From the NCBI RefSeq assembly GCF_016918015.1, contig NZ_JAERMK010000024.1, positions 1-46,251 on the forward strand: a stretch of DNA of 46,251 nucleotides. The letters run 5' to 3'. The translations under genes were made by a program, and so were the position numbers. The notes beneath the pieces were generated by a model that was given only the letters and a program-made list of their open reading frames with translations, was not told the origin of the DNA and made no database searches. This document shows, in pieces, positions 39,726-46,251 of the stretch (position 1 is the first letter of the stretch; each line of letters opens with the position of its first letter). Source of the DNA: Glycomyces sp. YM15 (GTDB taxonomy: Bacteria; Actinomycetota; Actinomycetes; Mycobacteriales; Micromonosporaceae).

Positions 39726-40201
39726 AGGACGGCCTCCTGCCGGTTGCGTTGTGCGGGGGTCGCCGCGCCATGGGCGGCGAGCTTGCGGCCGATGGCCTCG
39801 AGCTGGGCCATCTCCTCGTCGGTGAGGGCGGCGGTGACGGCGCGGGCGACGTCGACGGCGTGGCGGCCGCCGACGGCGCGCTGCCGCTCGCGCCCGGCCG
39901 CGGTGAGGGCGAGCCGGACACCGCGCCCGTCCTCGGGGTCGGGGATGCGTTCGAGCAGGCCGCGCTCGGCGAGGCGGTCGACGAGCCGGGACAGGGCGGG
40001 CTGGCTGAGCAGCACACCGCGTCCCAGTTCGAAGAGCCGCAGCGGCGCATCGTGTTTGGACAGCGTGTAGAGGACGTCGTACTCGCGCATCGACAGCTCG
40101 CCCCAGATCGGCTCGGCGGCGAACCGCTTCATGAGCGAGGCGTGAGCGGTGAGCAGCGACTCCCACGCCTCGTTCGCGCGGCGGCTCCGGCTGCGGGTCA
40201 T
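39722..40201 (-). CDS. MarR family transcriptional regulator
   Basis: A 159-residue winged-helix regulator: MREYDVLYTLSKHDAPLRLF, LLSQPALSRLVDRLAERGLLER and GRGVRLALTAAGRERQRA. It lies between the LLM oxidoreductase gene (11 bp upstream) and the FMN reductase gene (4-bp overlap), so regulator and enzymes are one transcript. It probably represses its own operon, perhaps at the ATGC-N4-GCAT palindrome at 41413-41424 (inference). Confidence 0.92.
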   Translation of the reverse strand: MTRSRSRRANEAWESLLTAHASLMKRFAAEPIWGELSMREYDVLYTLSKHDAPLRLFELGRGVLLSQPALSRLVDRLAERGLLERIPDPEDGRGVRLALTAAGRERQRAVGGRHAVDVARAVTAALTDEEMAQLEAIGRKLAAHGAATPAQRNRQEAVL

Positions 40202-40212
40202 GTCCGCCCCCT

Positions 40213-41373
40213 TCAGCTCTCGTCGTCCTGGTACGGCATGTCGCCGGCGGTGTTGTCGCCGCGGTTGGCGTTCGGGCGCGGCTGGCGGGCCGGGGCGTCG
40301 CCGTACTTGGCCCGCACGAGCCCGGCGTGCGTCGGCGCGTCGGCCGACTCCGAGTCACGGCGCGCCGCGAGCTCCTTGCGCAGCACCGGGACGACCTCTT
40401 CGCCGAGGAGGTCGAGCTGGTTGAGCACCATCTTGAGCGGCATCCCGGCGTGGTCGATGAGGAACATCTGGCGCTGGTAGTCGCCGAACGCGTCGTGGAA
40501 GGTCAGGGTCTTGTCGATGACCTCCTGCGGGCTGCCGACCGAGAGCGGCGTGCCCTTCGTGAACTCCTCCAGGGACGGGCCGTGGCCGTACACCGGCGCC
40601 TCGTTGAAGTACGGGCGGAACTCGTCCACCGCGTCCTGCGAGCGCTTCGCGATGTACGCGTGGCCGCCCAAACCCACGACCGCCTGCTTGCGCGTGCCGT
40701 GACCGTAGTGCTCGAAGCGCTGGCGGTAGAAGTCGACGAGGCGCTTGGAGTGCGAGGTGGGCCAGAAGATGTGGTTGGCGAAGTAGCCGTTGCCGTAGAA
40801 CGCGGCCTGCTCGGCGATCTCGGGCGTGCGGATGGAGCCGTGCCATACGAACGGCGGCACGTCGTCGAGCGGCCGGGGCGTGGAGGTGAAGCCCTGGAGC
40901 GGGGTGCGGAACTCGCCCTCCCAGTCGACGACGTCCTCGCGCCACAGGCGGTGCAGCAGGTTGTAGTGCTCGAGCGCGAGCGGCAGGCCCTGGCGGATGT
41001 CCTGGCCGAACCAGGGGTAGACCGGCGCGGTGTTGCCGCGGCCGAGCATGAGGTCCATGCGGCCCCCGGAGAGGTGCTGGAGCATCGCGTACTCCTCGGC
41101 GATGCGCACCGGGTCGTTGGTGGTGATCAGGGTCGTCGCCGTGGAGACGACCAGCCGCTCGGTGAGCGCCGAGATGTGGGAGAGCAGCGTGGTGGGCGAG
41201 GAGGAGAAGAACGGCGGGTTGTGGTGCTCGCCGATGGCGAAGACGTCGAGGCCGACCTCTTCGGCTTTGACGGCGATCTTGAGGATGCCGTCGATCCGCT
41301 CGGCCTCGGTCGGGGTCTCCCCCGAGACCGGGTCGCGCGTGATGTCACTGACTGAGAAGACACCGAATTGCAT
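40213..41373 (-). CDS. LLM class flavin-dependent oxidoreductase (CE1758 family)
   Basis: A 386-residue luciferase-like TIM-barrel enzyme. MQFGVFSVSDITRDP, DVFAIGEHHNPPFFSSSPTT, GGRMDLMLGRGNTAPVYPWF and VWHGSIRTPEIAEQAAFYG fit the LLM fold and the CE1758 subfamily. It would use reduced FMN from the CE1759-type reductase encoded two genes downstream to oxidize an unknown substrate. ATG 41373 is preferred (GGGA 5 nt upstream, family-like N-terminus); an ATG at 41424 would lie inside a palindrome. First gene of the operon LLM, marR, FMN reductase. Confidence 0.92.
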   Translation of the reverse strand: MQFGVFSVSDITRDPVSGETPTEAERIDGILKIAVKAEEVGLDVFAIGEHHNPPFFSSSPTTLLSHISALTERLVVSTATTLITTNDPVRIAEEYAMLQHLSGGRMDLMLGRGNTAPVYPWFGQDIRQGLPLALEHYNLLHRLWREDVVDWEGEFRTPLQGFTSTPRPLDDVPPFVWHGSIRTPEIAEQAAFYGNGYFANHIFWPTSHSKRLVDFYRQRFEHYGHGTRKQAVVGLGGHAYIAKRSQDAVDEFRPYFNEAPVYGHGPSLEEFTKGTPLSVGSPQEVIDKTLTFHDAFGDYQRQMFLIDHAGMPLKMVLNQLDLLGEEVVPVLRKELAARRDSESADAPTHAGLVRAKYGDAPARQPRPNANRGDNTAGDMPYQDDES

Positions 41374-41412
41374 CGTATTCCCTGCTCTCCCCGCCGCGGC
41401 GGTGCTATCTTC

Positions 41413-41424
41413 ATGCGTTTGCAT
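41413..41424. promoter_or_regulatory. Palindrome ATGC-GTTT-GCAT upstream of the LLM operon
   Basis: An inverted repeat with 4-bp arms and 4-bp center lies 40 bp before the LLM start, a plausible MarR operator. The short arms make chance occurrence possible. Confidence 0.35.
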
Positions 41425-41569
41425 CTACCTTAACGACTCGGGGGCGAGGACTATTCCGATTGAGGGGAGGCACTGCTCACACCGAAGGAGTGGTTCCGCG
41501 TGGGCAACCGCCTCGGAGCGGTGCGCGTATGAGACGTATCCGAAGCCCCTGTCGAAAGGAACACGCCAA

Positions 41570-42727
41570 GTGCGACTCGAACCCGGCCGCGCCCTCACCG
41601 CGCTCGCCGTCGTCTGCGGCCTGCTCGCGGTCGGCGCCTGCACCGCCGAAGAGGAGCCGACCGCCGGCAGCGTCGAACCCGGACCCGACGCCGTCGCCGA
41701 GGCGGAGCGCCTCTACCAGATCGTCAACGACAGCCGCGCCATCAGCGACGAGCTCACCGAGATCGAGCACCGGGTCACCAAGCGCTGCATGGAGGATGAG
41801 GGCTTTCGCGTCCATGACCCCATGGAGTTCCAGGCCTCGAACACCGCCGCGTACGGGGCGGCGGGCTACCTCTCCGGCGCGCCGCTCAGGGCCGTGCCGA
41901 CGCCAGAAGCCGCCGAGCAGTGGGGGTTCGGCGTCTGGGTCGACTTCATGCGCAATCCCGGCAACGACGACCTCGCCGAGGAACTGCTGACGCCCGAGGC
42001 GAGGACCGCCTTCGGCATCCTCGACGAGGAGGGCATGGGGCTCGACACGAGCGAATGGGACGCCGAGGATCAGGCGTACCAGGCCGAGTGGATCGAAGCC
42101 TATTCAGGCGCGCCCGCGATCACGGACGGCGTCAAGGGCGCCCGGATCGACTCCGAGGCCCCTCCCGGCGGCTGCTGGCTCCAGATGGTCGAGACCATGT
42201 ACGGCGAGCCGTACATGGTGACGTACGAGGGAGAGGACGGCGAGGAAGGCGGCGAGTACGCCCAGACCCACGAGCCGAGCCCGGTGTTCACGCTCGAGGA
42301 GTTCGAGGACTTCGGTGCGCTGCTCGCGACCGTCCGCGACGAGGCCGACGCGTTCGAGAGCTGCCTCATCGACGCCGGCCACGAGGGCTGGGAGCTCGGC
42401 GACGAGTTCTACCCGCCGCTCTGGGAGTACTTCGGGCCGATGTACGACCAGGCCTACTTCGATGAGTACGGCAGCGAGGAGGGCGCCGAGGTTCCCGAAG
42501 GGCCCGAAGAGGTCCCAGGCGACTTCATGGGCGTACTGGAACTCGAGCGCGCCATGGCCGGCGACTTCGCGGCCTGCGGGCGGGAGAGCGGTCTGCGCGA
42601 GGCCGTCGAACAGGGCTGGGCCGCGATGATCGTCGAGGCGTACCAGCCGATCGAGACTGACCTGGTCGCCTGGCAGGAGACGATGCAGGGCCACCTCGAC
42701 GAGGCCCAGGACTACCTCGAGGCCTAG
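41570..42727 (+). CDS. Putative lipoprotein, function unknown
   Basis: A 385-residue secreted protein. The N-terminus has a hydrophobic stretch ending in the lipobox V-G-A-C24, so it should be anchored to the outer face of the membrane. The mature part is very acidic, with YEGEDGEEGGEY and a long Glu/Asp-rich region, and contains several spaced Cys (ITKRC-like, GGCW, ESCL, AACGR) that could form disulfides. I recognize no family. GTG 41570 has AAAGGA 9 nt upstream. A hairpin terminator follows the stop. Confidence 0.82.
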   Translation: MRLEPGRALTALAVVCGLLAVGACTAEEEPTAGSVEPGPDAVAEAERLYQIVNDSRAISDELTEIEHRVTKRCMEDEGFRVHDPMEFQASNTAAYGAAGYLSGAPLRAVPTPEAAEQWGFGVWVDFMRNPGNDDLAEELLTPEARTAFGILDEEGMGLDTSEWDAEDQAYQAEWIEAYSGAPAITDGVKGARIDSEAPPGGCWLQMVETMYGEPYMVTYEGEDGEEGGEYAQTHEPSPVFTLEEFEDFGALLATVRDEADAFESCLIDAGHEGWELGDEFYPPLWEYFGPMYDQAYFDEYGSEEGAEVPEGPEEVPGDFMGVLELERAMAGDFAACGRESGLREAVEQGWAAMIVEAYQPIETDLVAWQETMQGHLDEAQDYLEA

Positions 42728-42736
42728 CGGTCGAGC

Positions 42737-42756
42737 CGGGGCGAGCGGTCGCCCCG
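42737..42756. terminator. Terminator after the lipoprotein gene
   Basis: CGGGGCGA (42737-42744) and TCGCCCCG (42749-42756) form an 8-bp stem with a 4-nt loop, 10 bp after the stop. It could also serve the convergent GH5 gene. Confidence 0.7.
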
Positions 42757-42779
42757 ACCACCGTTCCAGAACGGACGGT

Positions 42780-42905
42780 CGATGATCGCCGGGGGTCGGC
42801 GCGCCCGGGGTCGGAGTCGAGGACGAAACGCGCGCCCGCCGAGCCGCGACGGGGGGTGGCGGGGCGGCGGGGCCGCGCGGGGAGAGGGGCCCGTGGGGGG
42901 TTGTG
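42780..42905. other. Probable sequence-error zone at the 3' end of the GH5 gene
   Basis: From about 42840 to 42905 the sequence turns into runs of G with few other bases, unlike its flanks. The protein reading on the minus strand changes at once from a clean ricin-type repeat to Pro/Arg/Gly-rich nonsense. The same kind of G/C-run ends the contig at 46180-46235. Low-quality bases are the simplest explanation. Confidence 0.6.
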
Positions 42906-44350
42906 CCGCCGTAGCAGTCGTACTGCTGGAGGCGGACGCCGTTGGCGGTGCCGGAGCTGATGACGTCGAGGCACTTGCCGGAGTGGCGGGCGACGAGTTC
43001 GACGTAGCCGCCGCCGGCGTCGCGGACCTGCCATTGCTGGTTGGTGCCGCTGCCGCAGGTCCATTGGATCGCTCGGGCGTTGTTGGCGGTGGAGGCGCCG
43101 CTGATGTCGATGCACTTGCCGGAGGCCTGGGAGACGAGCTGGACATAGCCGCCGCCGGCGTCGCGCAGTTCCCACTGCTGGTTGGCCTGGCCATGGCAGT
43201 CGTACTGGATGATCTCGGCGCCGTTGGCGGTGGAGCCGCTCAAGACGTCGACGCACTTGCCGGAGACGCGGCTGACGATGTCGGTGACCTGGCCGCTGCC
43301 GGTGTCCTGGCCCCAACCGTGCAGGATGCGGTCGGCGCCGGAGCGGTTGCGGATGGTCAGGTTGAGGTCGGTGCCGCTGCCGCTCTTGGCGAACATGGAG
43401 TACCAGTCGTAGCCGGAGGTGCCGGTGATCTTGCCGCCGAGGGCGGGCCAGTAGGTCGAGCCCATGCCGAGCTGGCGCTGGGCGTCGGTGACGGCGCGCA
43501 GGTAGCGGACGAAGTTCTGGGAGCTGGCCGCGTCGGCGTAGTTGAGGCCGTTGTCCATCGGGGAGCCGTATTCGGTGAGCACGGCGCGAGAGGCGCAGTT
43601 GCCGACGCCGTCCTTGAAGCTCTGGACCCACCAGTTGTAGTCGTGCTCGCCGTAGAAGAAGGCGTAGTGGTGGTAGGAGAGGAGCGTGCCGTTGAGGCGG
43701 CTGTCGGCGCACAGGGGCTTGATGTCCTGGGCGTAACCGGCGCCGTCGATGAGGATGCGGCCCTTGGGGACCGATGGCCGGGCGTTGATCCAGGCGGCGG
43801 CGACGTTCGCCCATTCGGAGGCGCTGTAGCCGTGCGGCTCGTTCATCGGTTCGAAGTGGACGAGGCTGTTGGAGCCGTACTTGGCGACCACGGTGTTCCA
43901 CATGGTGTTGAACGCGGCCATGTTCGTGATGCGGCCGCCCGAGGCGGCGCCGTCCTCCCAGTAGGCGAGGATGACCTTGAAGCCGCGGGCGGTGGCGGCG
44001 TCGATCGTCGCGGAGTAGGCGTTCCACCAGGTGGTGCCGACGGTGTGGGTGTTGACGGGGAGCCGGATCGTGTTGGTGCCCATCAGGGCTTCCATGTCGC
44101 TGTAGACGGCGTCGGCCTTGGCGCGGACGGTGTCGTAGCTGTCGGACTGGCTCAGGCCGTCGAGGACGAGCGGTCCGGTGTTGAAGTTGTCGCCCAGCAT
44201 GGCCCAGTTGAAGCCCCGGAACGCGCTGGTGTTCGCGGCGGCCGGCGCCGGGTTGGAGAGGGCGACGACGGGGACGAGGATCAGCGCGGCCAGCGCACCG
44301 ATCAGCAGGCGGAGCAGGGAGCGCCCCCGAGGGGCGGATGCGGCGTTCAT
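42902..44350 (-). CDS. Secreted GH5-type glycoside hydrolase with CBM13 (ricin) module, 3' end disrupted
   Basis: An exported hydrolase credible over 483 residues. A signal peptide (hydrophobic 15-36, APAAA before N40) leads to a GH5/cellulase TIM barrel (about 44-330) with acid/base E171 in FEPMNEPHG and nucleophile E260 in VLTEYGSP. A ricin-type CBM13 (355-483) follows: two complete repeats ending NQQWELR and NQQWQVR and a third that breaks off after LQQYDCYGGT, before its QxW. The open frame continues to 42104, antisense to the lipoprotein gene, but this extension is not believable. True stop probably near 42850-42880. Substrate uncertain (beta-glucan, mannan or galactan). Confidence 0.8.
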
Positions 44351-44427
44351 GTGGACCGGCCTATCTCGTGCGACTTCGCACGTGCGAGGGAGGAGGTGGA
44401 TGCGCGCGCTAACATCCGCGCAAATTA

Positions 44428-44441
44428 TGACACCGCTTTCA
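44428..44441. promoter_or_regulatory. LacI/CRE-like operator in the GH5 promoter
   Basis: On the minus strand TGAAAGC-GGTGTCA is an imperfect palindrome (5 of 7 pairs) around a central CG. It lies between TTGACC and CATAAT (18-bp spacing), the likely -35 and -10 of the GH5 gene, where a repressor would block polymerase. Confidence 0.45.
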
Positions 44442-44541
44442 ACATCGGGTCAAGCATCGATGCATGTCTATTTCTATCGCCCACGGAGGCGCGTCGGCGC
44501 CGCAGCGGTCGGGACGCCGTGGATTCGGGCGCGCGTCGGAC

Positions 44542-44594
44542 TTGACACGGCGGGTGTGCGACCGGGTAGAGTGAACCGCGCTTTACCGATAAAG
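44542..44594 (+). promoter_or_regulatory. Promoter and LacI-type operator of the GH51 gene
   Basis: TTGACA (44542-44547) and TAGAGT (44567-44572) are 19 bp apart. CTTTACCGATAAAG (44581-44594) is an almost perfect palindrome around a central CG, beginning about where transcription should start. Its core equals the 11-base core at 3874-3884 upstream of GH62. Confidence 0.7.
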
Positions 44595-44635
44595 ATCACT
44601 CGCACCGCCAGCTCGACCGCCAGGAAGGCTCCCTC

Positions 44636-46165
44636 ATGAGCAACGACGCCGTCTCCGCAGTCATCAACGTGGACATCGAAGGCCCCCAGATCAGCAAGCA
44701 CGTGTACGGCCACTTCGCCGAGCACCTGGGACGCTGCATCTACGGCGGCTTCTACGTCGGCGAGGACTCCGACATCCCCAACGAGCGCGGCATCCGCCTC
44801 GACGTGGTCGAAGCCCTCCGCAACCTCGACATCCCCAACCTGCGCTGGCCCGGCGGCTGCTTCGCCGACGAGTACCACTGGATGGACGGCATCGGCCCCA
44901 AGGAGGACCGCGCCGTCATGATCAACACCCACTGGGGCGGCGTCGAGGAGAACAACCACTTCGGCACCCACGAGTTCATGGACCTGTGCGAGATGCTCGG
45001 CACCGAGCCGTACATCTCCGGCAACGTCGGCTCCGGCACCGTCCGCGAGATGAGCGAATGGGTCGAATACATCACCCGCGACGGCGAATCCCCGATGGCG
45101 CGCCTGCGCAAGCGGAACGGCCGCGACGAGCCCTGGAAGGTCAAGTTCTGGGGCCTCGGCAACGAGACCTGGGGCTGCGGCGGCAACATGACCGCCGCGC
45201 AGTACGCGATGGACGCCCGCAAGTACGCCACCTACTGCCGCGACTACGGCGACAACAAGCTCTACCGCATCGCCGCCGGCGCCGCCGACTTCAACTACGA
45301 GTGGACCAAGACGCTCATGGAGCAGCTGAGCCACATCGGCTGCCAGCGCGTCGAGCGCAAGCTCTACAACGCCGTCTCCGTGCACTACTACACGATCGCG
45401 GGCACCTGGGACGACAAGGGCGACGCCACCGTCTTCACCGACGACGAGTACTACACGACGATGCTCAAGGCCAACCGCACCGACGAGCTGCTCACCGGCC
45501 ACGCCAACGTCATGGACCTGTACGACCCGACCAAGGAGATCGGGATCGTGATGGACGAGTGGGGCACGTGGTGGAACGTCGAGCCCGGCACCAACCCCGG
45601 GTTCCTGTACCAGCAGAACACGATGCGCGACGCCCTGGTGGCGAGCCTCCACTTCGACATCTTCCACAAGCACGCCGACCGCCTCGTCATGGCGAACATC
45701 GCGCAGACGGTGAACGTGCTTCAGGCCATGATCCTCACCGACCCCGACACGGGCGCGCTGGTGCTCACCCCGACCTACCACGTGTTCCAGATGAACAAGG
45801 GCCACCAGGACGCCGCCAGCCTGCGCGTGGACACCCCGAAGGGCGTCCCGACCCGCGAGGTCGACGGCAAGGAGCTCCCGACGGTGTCGGTCTCGGCCTC
45901 CCGCAAGGACGGCCGCCTGCTCGTCTCGCTGTCCAACCTGGATGCGAGCGAGGGCCAGGACGTCGAGATCGACCTGCGCGGCGGCGGCCTGGGCGAGTAC
46001 GAATCGCTCATCCTCACCGCCGATACGCTGCAGGCGCACAACACGCCCGAGGCGCTCGAGGCCGTGGCGCCGCGCGCGCACGAGGGCGTCAAGCTCGAAG
46101 GCTCGAAGCTGCGGGTGCACCTCCCGGCGCACTCGTTCGTGACCGTCTCGGGTGCCCTCGCGTGA
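44636..46165 (+). CDS. Alpha-L-arabinofuranosidase, GH51, cytosolic
   Basis: A 509-residue GH51 enzyme that releases arabinose from arabino-oligosaccharides. The barrel holds acid/base E177 in [11 protein letters not shown] and nucleophile E308 in [29 protein letters not shown] at the start and [14 protein letters not shown] are family hallmarks. The C-terminal 120 residues form the beta-sandwich. There is no signal peptide, so it acts inside the cell and complements the secreted GH62-CBM2. AGGAAGG lies 7 nt before the ATG. The operator at 44581-44594 predicts repression in the absence of arabinose or arabino-oligosaccharide. Confidence 0.97.
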   Translation: MSNDAVSAVINVDIEGPQISKHVYGHFAEHLGRCIYGGFYVGEDSDIPNERGIRLDVVEALRNLDIPNLRWPGGCFADEYHWMDGIGPKEDRAVMINTHWGGVEENNHFGTHEFMDLCEMLGTEPYISGNVGSGTVREMSEWVEYITRDGESPMARLRKRNGRDEPWKVKFWGLGNETWGCGGNMTAAQYAMDARKYATYCRDYGDNKLYRIAAGAADFNYEWTKTLMEQLSHIGCQRVERKLYNAVSVHYYTIAGTWDDKGDATVFTDDEYYTTMLKANRTDELLTGHANVMDLYDPTKEIGIVMDEWGTWWNVEPGTNPGFLYQQNTMRDALVASLHFDIFHKHADRLVMANIAQTVNVLQAMILTDPDTGALVLTPTYHVFQMNKGHQDAASLRVDTPKGVPTREVDGKELPTVSVSASRKDGRLLVSLSNLDASEGQDVEIDLRGGGLGEYESLILTADTLQAHNTPEALEAVAPRAHEGVKLEGSKLRVHLPAHSFVTVSGALA

Positions 46166-46251
46166 GCGAGCGGTTCACCGTCCGCGGGGGGGCCCCCGGG
46201 GCCCCCCCCGGCCCCCCCCCCGGGGGGCCGGGGTAAGAGGGGCCGGACAAA
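46166..46251. other. Contig end, G/C homopolymer noise
   Basis: After the GH51 stop the sequence continues GTGAGCGAGCGGTTCACCGT and then becomes long alternating runs of G and C to the end. GTGAGCGAGCGG overlaps the GH51 stop (GTGA), so a following gene could start here, but the rest is unreadable. Confidence 0.6.

Noticed and set aside
42104..42901. Extension of the GH5 protein to 748 residues
   Set aside because: This part is antisense to the lipoprotein gene and follows a G-rich zone that looks like sequencing error.
42906..43300. Spaced direct repeats resembling a CRISPR array
   Set aside because: They are the DNA of ricin-type protein repeats (GKC-D...NQQW) within an open frame.

Overview
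The window looks like one complete contig from a high-GC actinobacterium. Codon third positions are strongly G/C, GTG starts are common, several genes seem to be leaderless (a TANNNT box followed after 6 nt by the start codon), and families typical of mycothiol-using actinomycetes recur. These include TIGR03086 and DUF664 DinB-fold proteins, an Rv2466c-like DsbA protein and a cytosolic GH51 arabinofuranosidase. Streptomyces, Glycomyces and related genera would all fit; the sequence alone does not fix the genus. The left edge cuts through an IS30-type transposase. The right edge dissolves into G/C homopolymers that look like sequencing or assembly noise.

Layout. 0-3.9 kb: IS30 remnant, DoxX membrane protein, AlkZ-superfamily winged-helix protein, sulfotransferase, DUF664 protein. 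3.9-5.5 kb: secreted GH62-CBM2 arabinofuranosidase. 5.6-9.3 kb: ABC-2 exporter divergent from a NarL-type two-component system. 9.3-11.5 kb: two paralogous metallo-beta-lactamase-fold hydrolases (one cytosolic, one with a Tat signal) divergent from a LysR protein reduced to its DNA-binding part. 11.5-15.9 kb: class A beta-lactamase-like protein, DUF5808 membrane protein and GntR regulator, divergent from an ABC exporter and a PH-like protein. 15.8-22.1 kb: methyltransferase, small hypotheticals, a signal-less subtilase, MFS exporter, DsbA-like protein and divergent MarR. 22.1-29.4 kb: NmrA-like reductase, a gene-poor 0.8 kb stretch, TIGR03086 protein, WYL regulator, VOC protein, YdeI-like protein, aminotransferase, EamA transporter, UppP. 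29.4-35.9 kb: a second gene-poor stretch, orphan KdpE, XRE-cupin regulator, EamA and MFS transporters, Ecm4-type transferase, HAD hydrolase. 36-42.7 kb: a redox-flavored section with a MerR-type promoter driving an SDR, an XRE-cupin regulator facing a CPYC flavoprotein, a MarR / FMN reductase / LLM oxidoreductase operon, and a lipoprotein. 42.9-46.2 kb: GH5-CBM13 hydrolase and GH51 arabinofuranosidase.

The clearest functional theme is hemicellulose use. The secreted GH62-CBM2 enzyme would strip arabinose from arabinoxylan outside the cell, and the signal-less GH51 enzyme would finish imported arabino-oligosaccharides inside. The two genes lie 40 kb apart but share an 11-base operator-like core, which suggests one LacI-type regulator. 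The rest is mostly small regulator-plus-effector modules (MarR, GntR, LysR, XRE, WYL, two-component), many with palindromes visible in the divergent intergenic regions. I saw no tRNA, rRNA, CRISPR array, prophage or large biosynthetic cluster. The 3' end of the GH5 gene (about 42780-42905) is probably corrupted sequence.
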